Source of the DNA: Acidithiobacillus sp.
GTDB lineage: Bacteria; Pseudomonadota; Gammaproteobacteria; Acidithiobacillales; Acidithiobacillaceae
Assembly (NCBI GenBank): GCA_028065135.1
Contig: JAPTWR010000001.1
Coordinates: 14,591-78,590 of the forward strand
DNA length: 64,000 bases
Direction of reading: 5' to 3'
Shown: one piece after another, positions 35,645-45,700 of the stretch
How positions within the stretch are numbered: position 1 is the first letter of the stretch
Layout: each line of letters begins with the position of its first letter
Notes under the pieces: generated by a model
The model's input: only the letters and a program-made list of their open reading frames with translations
Database searches by the model: none
What the model was told of the DNA's origin: nothing
Made by a program: the position numbers and the translations under genes

Positions 35645-38434
35645 GTGGAAAAAACGACCATCAATGACAAGGCGCTCCGCGCCCGCGTCAAACTGCTCGG
35701 CAATTTGCTGGGCGAAGTCCTGCGCGAGCAAGCCGGAGCCCGGGTATTCAACGCCGTAGAACAGCTTCGCCAGGGATACATCCGTTTGCACAAAAAAGAG
35801 GATCTCCGCCTGCGTAGTCGTCTCGCGCGCTTCACGGATGCGCTGCCCCAAGATGATCTCGTGCTGGTGATACGCGCATTCAATACCTACTTTAGCTTGG
35901 TCAACATTGCGGAAGAAGAGTTCCAGCACCTGCATCGCCGCCGCTTGCTACAAAAGAAGGATGGGCTGTGGGTCGGTTCTTTCGAAGAAACCTTCCGCGA
36001 ACTGCAAAATCAAGGTATCAACTCCGGGCAAATACAATTTCTCTTGGATCAAACGCGCTACCTGCCGGTATTCACGGCACATCCCACCGAATCCAAGCGA
36101 CGGACGGTACTTCATGGTTTGCGCCGCATCTTTGTAGCCAGCAAAATGCTCGACGATCCATCGCTCAATGATGAGGAAGAACAAGATGTTCTCGACAATT
36201 TAAAGGCACAAATCCAGATTCTCTGGGAAACCGAGGAGGTGCGTGCCAACCGACCACAGGTGCAAGATGAGGTCGAGAACGGCCTTTTCTACTTCCGCGA
36301 CAGCCTCTTTGAAGCGGTGCCGCGCACCTATCAGGCGGCGCGGCGTGCGGCGCGACGGGTCTTTGGCAATGACGATATCGACATCCCGGCTTTCATCCGC
36401 TTCGGCTCCTGGATCGGTGGTGACCGCGATGGCAATCCCAATGTGACGGCGGCCATTACCGGTTGGGCCTTGCGTACCCAAAGCATCGAAGTGTTGCGTG
36501 AATATCAGCGACGCTTAAACGATCTCTACCAACTGCTCGGGCATTCCAGCCGTTTCTGCGCCATTTCTCCCATCCTGCTGGCCTCCCTGGAACGTGATGC
36601 CGATGACTTCCCGGAACTCGCCGAATGGGTGGATCAACGCTTTCCCAGCGAGCCTTATCGGCGCAAACTGCGCTACGTGATGACGCGCCTTGATCTGCGG
36701 CTCCGGCAGTTGGAAAATGGTCAGGTCCTCAACGAATCCTCTGGTCCGGCTTATGCGGCCGCGGAAGATTTCCTCGACGATCTTCTGCTCGTGCGCGACT
36801 CCTTGCGGGGCCACAATGATGACTACATCGCCGATCACGAGGTGCAAGACATCATCTGGCTGGTTCAAACCTTCGGTTTTCATCTGGCCAACCTGGATAT
36901 TCGTCAGGAATCCACCGTACATTCCCGCACCATCGCTGAACTTTTCGCAGCCGTGCCCAGCTTCGTCAACTACCTGGAACTGCCGGAAGAGACTCGCCTG
37001 CTGGTACTCTCGGAAGCGCTGCGCCGACCCGGTCCGCTGGTAGAAAAACAGCCCGATCTGTCGCCAATGGCGGCCGAGACCTGCGCCATGTTCCGTTGCA
37101 TCGCCCAGTTGCGTCGTGAAGTCAGCGCAGCCGGTTTCGGCAATTATGTGATCTCCATGACACACGAGGCCAGCCACATCATGGAAGTGCTGGTCCTCGC
37201 CAAAGAGTTCGGCCTGGCCGGTTGGTCACGACAAGGGCTCTACAGTGAGATTGCCGTCACGCCACTCTTTGAGACCATCCACGATCTCGAACGCATGGAC
37301 ACGGTGATGTCCACCTTGCTGGACAACCCGGTTTATACCGAGATCCTCCGCAGTCAGGACGATACCCAGGAAGTCATGTTGGGATATTCGGACTCCTGCA
37401 AGGATGGCGGCATTCTCTCTTCCAGTTGGTTCCTGTATCAGGCGCAAATGCGGCTGGCTGCCCTGGCAGACAAACGCCGGATTCAGGTGCGTATCTTCCA
37501 CGGCCGCGGCGGCAGCGTGGGGCGCGGCGGCGGCCCCACCTACGAGGCCATTCTGGCCCAACCGCCGGATACGGTGCGTGGACAGATCAAAATCACCGAG
37601 CAGGGAGAGGTGCTCTCCTTTAAATATGCCAATCTGGAGACGGCGATTTATGAATTGACCGTGGGTGCGGCCGGTCTCATCAAGGCGAGCATTGGTTTGG
37701 TTCGATCCGTATCTAGTGACAACCCGGACCACCTGCGGATTATGACGGAGCTAACCCGCACCGGAGAGGCGGTTTACCGTGACCTGACTGAAAACACGCC
37801 GGGCTTTATGGATTATTTCTACGAAGCCACCCCGCTTAACGAGATCGCCCACATGAACATCGGGTCGCGTCCCTCCCATCGCCAGCGAGGGGATCGTTCC
37901 ATGTCTTCTATCCGGGCTATCCCATGGATTTTCGCCTGGGCCCAATCGCGGCATATTCTGCCGGCCTGGTATGGACTGGGTTCGGCACTCGCCCAGTGGC
38001 GGGAGGACAAGCCGGAGCGCTTGCAAGTTTTACAGGATATGTACCAACAGTGGCCATTCTTTCGGGCACTCATGAGCAATATCATCATGGCCATGGCCAA
38101 AACGGATATGGCTATCGCCGGCGAATATGCCGGTTTACCCAGAGATCAGGAGGTTGCCGCCGGAATATATCAGAAAATTCGTGCCGAATTCGAGCGCAGC
38201 TTGGCCGAGGTGCTCGCCATGACCGAATCAAAGCAACTACTCGCCGACAATCCGACCTTGGCGTTTTCCCTACAGCGACGCAATGTCTACATGGAGCCAC
38301 TCAACCATATTCAACTCGCCTTGCTGCGCCGTTATCGCAACGATGACGCACCGCCCGAGTTCCGCGAGATATGGCTGGACCCCCTGTTGCGCACCATCAA
38401 TGCCATTTCTGCCGGACAGCGCAACACCGGATAA
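35645..38434 (+). CDS. ppc: Phosphoenolpyruvate carboxylase
   Basis: A 929-residue enzyme that adds bicarbonate to PEP to give oxaloacetate, refilling the incomplete or biosynthetic TCA pathway, which matters in an autotroph. The catalytic histidine H146 is in FTAHPTES; MLGYSDSCKDGG and FHGRGGSVGRGGGP are the second and third signatures; the C-terminus ends NTG as usual. GTG start with AAGGAG upstream. Length is typical for a proteobacterial PEPC. Confidence 0.97.
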   Translation: MEKTTINDKALRARVKLLGNLLGEVLREQAGARVFNAVEQLRQGYIRLHKKEDLRLRSRLARFTDALPQDDLVLVIRAFNTYFSLVNIAEEEFQHLHRRRLLQKKDGLWVGSFEETFRELQNQGINSGQIQFLLDQTRYLPVFTAHPTESKRRTVLHGLRRIFVASKMLDDPSLNDEEEQDVLDNLKAQIQILWETEEVRANRPQVQDEVENGLFYFRDSLFEAVPRTYQAARRAARRVFGNDDIDIPAFIRFGSWIGGDRDGNPNVTAAITGWALRTQSIEVLREYQRRLNDLYQLLGHSSRFCAISPILLASLERDADDFPELAEWVDQRFPSEPYRRKLRYVMTRLDLRLRQLENGQVLNESSGPAYAAAEDFLDDLLLVRDSLRGHNDDYIADHEVQDIIWLVQTFGFHLANLDIRQESTVHSRTIAELFAAVPSFVNYLELPEETRLLVLSEALRRPGPLVEKQPDLSPMAAETCAMFRCIAQLRREVSAAGFGNYVISMTHEASHIMEVLVLAKEFGLAGWSRQGLYSEIAVTPLFETIHDLERMDTVMSTLLDNPVYTEILRSQDDTQEVMLGYSDSCKDGGILSSSWFLYQAQMRLAALADKRRIQVRIFHGRGGSVGRGGGPTYEAILAQPPDTVRGQIKITEQGEVLSFKYANLETAIYELTVGAAGLIKASIGLVRSVSSDNPDHLRIMTELTRTGEAVYRDLTENTPGFMDYFYEATPLNEIAHMNIGSRPSHRQRGDRSMSSIRAIPWIFAWAQSRHILPAWYGLGSALAQWREDKPERLQVLQDMYQQWPFFRALMSNIIMAMAKTDMAIAGEYAGLPRDQEVAAGIYQKIRAEFERSLAEVLAMTESKQLLADNPTLAFSLQRRNVYMEPLNHIQLALLRRYRNDDAPPEFREIWLDPLLRTINAISAGQRNTG

Positions 38435-38445
38435 GGAGGAGGTAC

Positions 38446-39024
38446 GTGTCTCTGCCAGAATTAATCCTCGCGTCCGCCAGCCCTTACCGCCAGGAATTGT
38501 TGCAACGTCTGCAAATTCCATTCCGCGTGGAAGCTTCGGCGATCGATGAAACCCCATTACCGGACGAGGCGCCAGAGGCCCTCGTCTGTCGGCTGGCAGA
38601 GGCCAAGGCGCAGGCCGTGGCGCACCGCAATCCCCAGGCAGTGGTTATCGGCGCCGACCAGATGGCGGTCTGTGGTACCCGCATGCTCGGCAAACCGGGG
38701 AATGCCGAACGGGCCGTGGAACAACTGGGCTGGATGCAGGGTCAGGCCGTCGAATTTCTCAACGGCATTGCCATTGCCGCCGCATCCGGCACAGAAATAT
38801 TTCTGGTGCCCTATCGGATCGTCCTGCGCACTCTAACGAGCATAGAGATTGAGCGCTATGTAGCGCGAGACCAGCCACTGGACTGCGCCGGAAGTTTCCG
38901 CTCCGAGGGGCTGGGCATCAGTCTGGTGAAGCGCATGGAAGGAGAAGACCCCCACGCATTGATGGGCTTGCCGCTGATCGCCCTCTGTCGAGGGCTGCGC
39001 AAACTCGGTTACCCGCTACCATAA
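38446..39024 (+). CDS. Maf-family nucleotide pyrophosphatase
   Basis: A 192-residue Maf protein with the nucleotide motif LASASPYRQELL, VIGADQMAVCGTRMLGKP and the ERYVARDQPLDCAGSF region. The sequence DQMAVC and the length fit the YceF subgroup, which removes m7GTP from the nucleotide pool; the exact substrate is inferred. GTG start at 38446 has a very strong GGAGGAGG site, 12 bases after ppc, so it is co-transcribed. The longer frame from inside ppc is not translated. Confidence 0.92.
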   Translation: MSLPELILASASPYRQELLQRLQIPFRVEASAIDETPLPDEAPEALVCRLAEAKAQAVAHRNPQAVVIGADQMAVCGTRMLGKPGNAERAVEQLGWMQGQAVEFLNGIAIAAASGTEIFLVPYRIVLRTLTSIEIERYVARDQPLDCAGSFRSEGLGISLVKRMEGEDPHALMGLPLIALCRGLRKLGYPLP

Positions 39025-39041
39025 CCCCCTGAAAGGACATT

Positions 39042-39067
39042 AAAAAGGGGCATCACAGTGATGCCCC
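39042..39067 (-). terminator. Terminator of the TPR/glycine-rich gene
   Basis: A perfect ten-base inverted repeat GGGGCATCAC/GTGATGCCCC around a single A. On the minus strand it is followed by TTTTT. It lies 24 bases beyond the TPR gene stop and 23 beyond the maf stop, so it may also slow transcription from the other side. Confidence 0.85.
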
Positions 39068-39090
39068 TCCGATTGCGCAAAGCAACTGGC

Positions 39091-39873
39091 TTAACCCCAG
39101 TTGTCTCCGCCGTCATCCAGCCCGAAGTCGTCATTGGACGCCAACTGGTCATTGCCCCAAGAATCGTCCGTCAAACCCAGGTCATTGTCGCTGCCATCAC
39201 CGACTGCATTACCCGATTCGTTGTCGTGTCCAAACAGACTGCCTGCCAGTGCCTGCCCGGCTGCCAGTCCGGCGCCCACACCAACACCAGTGGCAATCCC
39301 GGAAGCCAGACTGGACCCCAGCCCACCCCCCTGCTGCGGCATGCCGCCCATGCCCCCACCGGGGTTCACGGGACCATAACCGTTCATGCCCCCGAAAGGC
39401 GCGGAAGGCTGTCCACGGTAAATCATGCTCGCCTGCTGGCGGCGGCGCAAGAACATGGATATCAGCGCAATGAACGCGACGAGCCCCAGGAAAAACGCCA
39501 GCACTGTACCCCAGTGACTTTCTTTGCCGACCTTACCAATCGGTTTATTCACATGACTCTGCAATGATTTCTTAAAAGAGGTCAGCACTTGCGGTTTCAC
39601 AAAGGGCATGTCGGGTGCAAGTTGCTCCGATTTCTGCAAGGCCGCTGCCGCCCCGGCCCAGTTACCCTGACGCGCCAAAATACGCGCTTCCAGATATTGC
39701 GCTTCTGCAGATTGCGGATGTGCCACCAATACTTTCCGCATCATGCTCTGCGCTTGGTCCAAACGACCCGCCTGCACAGCCTGCGTGACTTGCGCTACAC
39801 TCGGCTCAGCCCACGCTGTCGGTGCGACCAGCATCAAGGCAATGGCAATGAGTCCAAAAAATTTTAATTGCAT
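39091..39873 (-). CDS. Exported TPR protein with transmembrane segment and acidic Gly-rich tail
   Basis: A 260-residue protein of unknown function. Residues 1-22 form a signal peptide (FFGLIAIALMLVAPTAWA). Then come a short tetratricopeptide-like helical region (RLDQAQSMMRKVLVAHPQSAEAQYLEARIL), a hydrophobic membrane segment (VLAFFLGLVAFIALISMFL) followed by RRR, a Gly/Pro/Met-rich linker, a GVGVGAGLAAGQALAGSLFG hydrophobic stretch, and a strongly acidic end (DDFGLDDGGDNWG). The tail resembles those of DUF2076-type proteins, but the front does not. ATG at 39873 follows a GGAGGAG site. It ends with its own terminator and is monocistronic. Confidence 0.8.
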   Translation of the reverse strand: MQLKFFGLIAIALMLVAPTAWAEPSVAQVTQAVQAGRLDQAQSMMRKVLVAHPQSAEAQYLEARILARQGNWAGAAAALQKSEQLAPDMPFVKPQVLTSFKKSLQSHVNKPIGKVGKESHWGTVLAFFLGLVAFIALISMFLRRRQQASMIYRGQPSAPFGGMNGYGPVNPGGGMGGMPQQGGGLGSSLASGIATGVGVGAGLAAGQALAGSLFGHDNESGNAVGDGSDNDLGLTDDSWGNDQLASNDDFGLDDGGDNWG

Positions 39874-40051
39874 ACGCTCCTCCAACCAAAATGTCGTGAT
39901 CTGAATATGCGGTGAAACCCTGTCTAAATCAAGAGCATCACACACGCGGGATCAGCAGGCATTTTTGCCCGCATCGCTCAGCAACCGGCTCCCTGCGTTT
40001 ACTACGAGAAAAATGCCGGGTAAGTTTGACAGCAGATGGAATTATCGCCAT

Positions 40052-40071
40052 TATACTGACCGGTCGGTATA
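40052..40071. promoter_or_regulatory. TetR-type palindromic operator upstream of the RND operon
   Basis: TATACTGACCGGTCGGTATA is a 20-base palindrome with one mismatched pair. The ACCGACCGGTCGGT-like core is typical of operators of TetR-family efflux repressors. It lies 20 bases before the start of the outer-membrane factor gene and a TTGACA (40026-40031) precedes it, so binding would block transcription. No TetR gene is in the window. Confidence 0.65.
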
Positions 40072-40091
40072 GGCCTGTGAGAGGTGTTGCT

Positions 40092-41645
40092 GTGCAAAAA
40101 CCATTGCCAAGACCCATTGCCGCGGCACTGGCTACCGTGCTGGCAGGGAATCTGGCGGCCTGCAGCTTCGAGCCGCCACTGCGTGTTCCCCAGGCGCCAC
40201 TGGATAAAACACCCTATACCGCTGCTGCGCGCATCAAACAAACGGTAGCGCCCGGGGGTGGTCCTGCTGGCCAGGCTCAGGAGATGGAATATGGCAAAGA
40301 ACTCCACGAAGAATGGTGGAAGCTCTTTCACGCCAAAGCGCTGGACGAATTGATCGCCGTCGGGCTGAAAAATAGCCCGACCATCGCCCAGGCACAGGCG
40401 CAACTGCGCGAAGCGCAGGCCACCGCGAAAGTGAATGGCAGCATTTTTTACCCGCAGATAACCGGCAATCTTCAGGCGAATCGCAGCAAGGCCAGCGCCG
40501 CAGCCTTTGGCAGGAGCGGCGGTTTTCACTACTCCCTGATCACCGGCAGCGTCGGCGTTACCTACTACCCGGATATTTTCGGCGTCAACCGCCTGGTGTA
40601 TCGCAACAGTGAAGCCTTGGTGAAGTATCAACAGTGGGAACTGGAAGCGGCACGGCTGACTCTGACCGGCAACATTGTCACCACCGCCATCGATGAGGCG
40701 GCGACGGAAGGTCAGCTTCGTGCCACCGTGGCCATCATTGCCCAGGAAAAGAAACTTCTGCAACTGACCGAGAGCCAGTACCGGGCGGGAGCCATCGGCT
40801 ATGTCAGCGTGGTGAATCAACGCAGTCAACTGGCCACTGAAATGGCGACTCTGCCACCGCTGAAGCAGCAACTTGCCATCTATCGTCATGAGCTTGCCAT
40901 TCTGGTGGGAAACTTTCCTGCGAACGCCAGACGCCAAAGCTTTACCCTCGAAGAGTTGCAACTGCCGGAAAAACTGCCGATAAGCCTCCCCTCGCAATTG
41001 TTGAAGCAGCGTCCGGATATCCGCGCCGCACTCGCGCAGATGCGGGCGGCGAATGCGATGATCGGAGAGGCGCGTGCGCAGTTTTATCCTACCGTCCAAC
41101 TCAGCGCCGCATTCGGCGCCACAGCAACGCACCCGGGGCTGTTTTTCAACCCGGTGAGCAGCATCTGGAGCCTGGTGGGTGCCCTGTCGCAACCGATTTT
41201 TGAGGGCGGAAAATTGGAGGCGCAGAAAGCCGAAGCGCACGCCGCTTATGACGTAGTATACGCCTCTTACAGAAGTACGGTGCTCAGCGCCTTTGATCAG
41301 GTAGCGAATGCCTTGCGTGCGGTGGAGCATGATGCACAGACTCTCGCGGCGCAGCGAGAAGCGTTTCTGGCAGCCACCCAGGCGTTGCAACTGGCCCAGG
41401 CGAGCTATCGGGCGGGAGCCTCTGATTATCTCACCCTGCTGACCTCCGAAGTACAGTATGACCATGCCCGGATTGCTGAAATCAAGGCTGAGTCGCAGCG
41501 CTATCAGGATACCGCGGCGCTGCTCGTCGCTCTGGGTGGTGGCTGGTGGAACAAACCGGGGCACCGAGCCCCCCGCACCGCCGGCGTCCCACAAAATTCC
41601 CATTCAGATGCCGGTACATTGCCGGTAACGCAGGCTAACCCATGA
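40092..41645 (+). CDS. RND efflux outer-membrane lipoprotein (TolC/OprM-like)
   Basis: A 517-residue outer-membrane factor. Its signal peptide ends in the lipobox LAAC with acylated C24. Two OEP repeats follow (NSPTIAQAQAQLREAQ near 110 and LKQRPDIRAALAQMRAAN near 315), as in NodT-family lipoproteins. It forms the exit duct of a tripartite pump. GTG at 40092 was chosen for the lipobox and the GAGAGGTG site; the open frame continues upstream through the operator. The C-terminal 45 residues are Pro/Gly/His-rich and end 43 bases before the fusion-protein gene. Confidence 0.92.
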   Translation: MQKPLPRPIAAALATVLAGNLAACSFEPPLRVPQAPLDKTPYTAAARIKQTVAPGGGPAGQAQEMEYGKELHEEWWKLFHAKALDELIAVGLKNSPTIAQAQAQLREAQATAKVNGSIFYPQITGNLQANRSKASAAAFGRSGGFHYSLITGSVGVTYYPDIFGVNRLVYRNSEALVKYQQWELEAARLTLTGNIVTTAIDEAATEGQLRATVAIIAQEKKLLQLTESQYRAGAIGYVSVVNQRSQLATEMATLPPLKQQLAIYRHELAILVGNFPANARRQSFTLEELQLPEKLPISLPSQLLKQRPDIRAALAQMRAANAMIGEARAQFYPTVQLSAAFGATATHPGLFFNPVSSIWSLVGALSQPIFEGGKLEAQKAEAHAAYDVVYASYRSTVLSAFDQVANALRAVEHDAQTLAAQREAFLAATQALQLAQASYRAGASDYLTLLTSEVQYDHARIAEIKAESQRYQDTAALLVALGGGWWNKPGHRAPRTAGVPQNSHSDAGTLPVTQANP

Positions 41646-41688
41646 GCAATCATGCATTCAGCACAGCCATCCGCCGCGGAGACTGGTC

Positions 41689-42780
41689 ATGAAAAAAGCA
41701 TTCATTATTGTCATTATCGTCCTACTCATTGTTTTTGGAGGTATTTTTGGCTTCAAGATCTTCGTTAACGAGAAGATTTCCGAGGCCATGGCGCACATGC
41801 CAAAACCCGTCATGACGGTCAGCGCTACCGCGGCCAAAACAGAACTTTGGCATCCTCGCCTGCAGGCCATAGCTTCTCTGGCGGCGGTGCAAGGGGTGGA
41901 AATCACCCCGCAGATAGCCGGCAATGTGACCGCCATTCATTTTCATTCTGGTCATCATGTCCAGGCAGGTACGGTACTGGTGCAAATTGACGACAGCAAC
42001 CAGCTGGCACAACTGGCGAGCGATGAGGCACAACTTCGTCTGGCACAGATCAATCTACACCGCACCCACGAACTGATTGCCACCAAAGCCGCCAGCCAAT
42101 CACAACTGGATTCCGCTGTGGCTACGTACCAAAGCAGCGTGGCTACGCTCAAAAATATTCGTGCAACACTGAACAAGTTGGCCATCCGCGCGCCCTTCAG
42201 CGGTTATCTGGGCATCCGCCAGGTGAATATCGGGCAATATCTCACACCCGGCACCAAGATTGTCGACCTGCAATCTTGGGATCCGCTCCATGCGAATTTC
42301 ACCTTACCGCAAAGTAAGCTACGGGATATTCATGTGGGCACGCGGGTGCAAGTCGAAACCAATGCACGCCCGGGTCAGATTTTCGACGGAAAAGTGACCG
42401 CATTGGGAGCATCGGTGAACAGCGCGACACGGCAAATTGCGGTGCAGGCCACCATTGCCAATCCGCAAGGTGTATTGCGCCCCGGACTTTTTGGCGAGAT
42501 CACCGTAATCCGCAATATCGAAGAAAAAGTGTTGACGGTGCCCGTCTCCGCTCTTTCTTATAACACCTTCGGCAACTATGTGTATGTGGTTAAAAAGGCG
42601 ACGCAGGATGGCAAGACCGTGGAAGTTGCTCATCAACAAGTCATCAAGAGCGGCAAGGAGCGTAATGGACAGGTGAATATCGTCTCTGGCCTTAAGGCCG
42701 GTGATATGGTCGTCACTGCGGGACAGGTAAAACTGGTGGATGGCAGTCTCGTCAAGATCAGCAACGAGAAAGATGCATGA
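41689..42780 (+). CDS. RND efflux periplasmic adaptor (membrane fusion protein)
   Basis: A 363-residue HlyD/AcrA-type adaptor with an N-terminal membrane anchor (FIIVIIVLLIVFGGIFGF), split lipoyl halves (VTAIHFHSGHHVQAGTVLVQIDDSN and LAIRAPFSGYLGIRQVNIGQYL), a hairpin between them and beta-barrel and membrane-proximal domains. No lipobox is present, so it is anchored by the helix. It joins the inner-membrane pump at 42791 to the outer-membrane duct at 40092. Confidence 0.95.
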   Translation: MKKAFIIVIIVLLIVFGGIFGFKIFVNEKISEAMAHMPKPVMTVSATAAKTELWHPRLQAIASLAAVQGVEITPQIAGNVTAIHFHSGHHVQAGTVLVQIDDSNQLAQLASDEAQLRLAQINLHRTHELIATKAASQSQLDSAVATYQSSVATLKNIRATLNKLAIRAPFSGYLGIRQVNIGQYLTPGTKIVDLQSWDPLHANFTLPQSKLRDIHVGTRVQVETNARPGQIFDGKVTALGASVNSATRQIAVQATIANPQGVLRPGLFGEITVIRNIEEKVLTVPVSALSYNTFGNYVYVVKKATQDGKTVEVAHQQVIKSGKERNGQVNIVSGLKAGDMVVTAGQVKLVDGSLVKISNEKDA

Positions 42781-42790
42781 GGCGCAGAAC

Positions 42791-45700
42791 ATGACTTTTA
42801 CCGATATTTTTGTTCGCCGCCCGGTACTGTCTACCGCCCTGAGCCTCGTCATTTTTCTGCTGGGTTTGCACGCCTATTCGATGATGCCAGTCCGTGAATA
42901 TCCGGCCCTCGTCAACACGGTCATCAGCATAAAGACCGCATACCCCGGCGCCAGCCCAAATACCGTACAAGGCTTCATCACCGCACGTCTGGAAAAAGTG
43001 ATCGCCAGCGCACCAGATATAGACTACATGACCGCCAACAGCTCGGACGGTTCCTCAACCATCACCGTGTACATGCGGTTGAATTACAGCCCCAACGCAG
43101 CGCTCGCCAACATCCAATCGAAAGTGCAGCAGGTAACGGATCAGTTACCTGCCGGCAGTCAACTACCGGTCATCAGCGTAACGAATGGTCACCTGACAGA
43201 TCTGCTCTATGTCGCCTTCTACAGCCAGGAACTCAGTCAGCAGCAAATTACCGACTATCTGCTGCGGGTGGCGCAACCGCGACTGGCCTCGGTACCGGGC
43301 GTAGGTGAAGCGCAGATCCTGCCACCAGGCGCCGGTAACGGGAATACCTACGCGATGCGGGTGTGGTTGAATCCGCAGAAAATGGCGGCGCTGGGCATTA
43401 CCGCCGCGCAGGTTTCACAAGCATTGGCCGCGAACGATTTCATTTCCGCTGTCGGACAAACGCGGGGAAAGACGGTACAAAACACCATCGTCGCGACCAC
43501 CAATCTGCATAATGTGGGTGAATTCCGCAATCTGGTTCTGCGCCAATCTGGCAACACCCTGATCCGGCTCAAAGATGTGGCCACAGTGGAACTCGGTGCA
43601 CAGGATTACACCTCTCAGGCCTTTTTTGATGGCAAACCAGCGGCATTTATCGGTATTCAGGAGGCGCCCTCGGCCAACTCTCTGAATGTGGCTTCCGGGG
43701 TGAAAGCATCGTTGGCACAACTGTCAAAAAGCCTGCCACCCGGAGTGCATATGGCCATTCCTTATGACGCCAGCACTTTCATCAAGGCTTCCATCGATGA
43801 AGTCGTCATGACCATTGGAATCACCCTTGCCGTGGTGGTGCTGGTCATTTTCCTCTTCCTGGGTTCTTTCCGTGCGGTACTCATACCCGCGATCGCCATC
43901 CCCCTGTCTATTGTGGGCGCCGGCCTGATCACCTGGTTCATGGGCTTCACCATCAACCTGCTGACCCTATTGGCAGTGGTTTTGGCCATCGGACTGGTGG
44001 TGGACGACGCCATCATCATCGTAGAGAACGTACATCGGCATATTGATGAAGGGAAAACCCCTTTTACAGCGGCTTTAATGACCGGACGGGAGCTGGGAGG
44101 GCCGATCATCGTCATGTCCACCACGCTCATCGCCGTATTCGCCCCCATCGGATTTATGGGAGGACTGACGGGCAGTCTGTTTAGTGAATTCGCGTTTACG
44201 CTGGTGGCTACGGTTTTAGTGTCCATGATCGTAGCGCTCACGTTATCGCCGATGCTCTCCAGTAAGATATTACACCCAACCAGGGAACATGGCTTTGAAC
44301 ACTTTATCGAGCAACGCTTCACTGGTCTGCGCAATTTCTACGACCGTATCTTAGGCAGTACACTGAATTATGTGCCGGTCACCATGCTCTTTGCCGCGGT
44401 AGTATTCGGAAGTATCTACTTTTTGTTTAGCACCTCGAAATCCGAATTGGCCCCAGCCGAAGATCAGGGCATCATTTTTAATGCCGGCACGGGTGGCCCA
44501 ACCATTACGCCGGATCGGCTGGCCAATGATGGACAACAGGTTCTAAAGGTGTTGAATAAATATCCTGAAACCAGGGCAACCTTCATGGTCACCGGCATAT
44601 CGGTGGGCAGCGGCGGCGGCTCCAACAGCCTGTTCGCCGGCATGAACCTGACGAATTGGGACAAACGCTCCACGACGGCGATGCAATTGCAGCCACAGAC
44701 CCAGCGCGCCCTGCAAAGTGTCCCGGGACTCCAGGTAGCCTCATTTTTACCACCGTCTCTGCCCGGTTCGGCAGGCGGTCTGCCGGTGCAATTTGTGCTG
44801 CAGAGCCCAGGCAGCTACGGCAAAATCGATCAGGTGGCTAGCCAATTGATCGCAAAAGCTTACAAAAGCGGTTTGTTTTTCTATGTCACCAAGGACTTGC
44901 GTATCGACAATCCTGAAATCGTGTTGAAGATCAATCGGAATATGGCCGCCACCCTTGGGCTGACCATGGCGAACATCGCCCAGGATCTACAGCCCCTGCT
45001 GGGCGGCAACTATGTTAATCGTTTCGATATGGAAGGCCGCAGCTACAAGGTCATTCCCCAGGTCCCGGACCATTTCCGCCTCGATCCAGCCGCCTTGAAG
45101 CAATATTACATCGCCACCGGTAGCGGTCAGATGGTGCCCTTATCTACCGTAGTTTCCATTGAAACCAAGGTCGAACCGCAATACTTGCCACAGTTCCAGC
45201 AACTCAACTCGGCAACCATACAGGCGGTGCCCAAGCCTGGCGTTACCTTGGGCGAGTCCTTACGGTTCTTCAAGGTTGCGGCAGAAAAAATCATGCCCAA
45301 GGATTTTTCTCTGAACTATGCGAGTCAATCTCGTGAATACATGCAAGAGTCGGGTGCATTGCTGACCACTTTTGCACTGGCCATCATCCTGATTTATTTG
45401 TTGCTGGCCGCACAGTTCGAGAGTTTCCGCGACCCGCTGATCGTGCTGATCACAGTACCCATGTCCATCAGTGGTGCGTTGATTTTCATCAGCCTGGGGC
45501 TGGCTTCCATCAACATCTATACAGAATTAGGGCTGATTACACTGATTGGTCTGATCGCCAAGCAAGGTATTCTTATCGTGCAGTTCGCCAATGAAATTCA
45601 GAAGAAAGAAGGACTCAACAAGCGTGAAGCCGTGCAGAAGGCCTCCAGCATTCGTTTGCGTCCCATCCTCATGACTACAGGGGCGATGGTGCTGGGCGTT

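Noticed and set aside
40002..41603. A 533-codon open frame on the minus strand
   Set aside because: It is the antisense shadow of the outer-membrane factor gene, which has a lipobox and OEP repeats; the antisense product has no motif.
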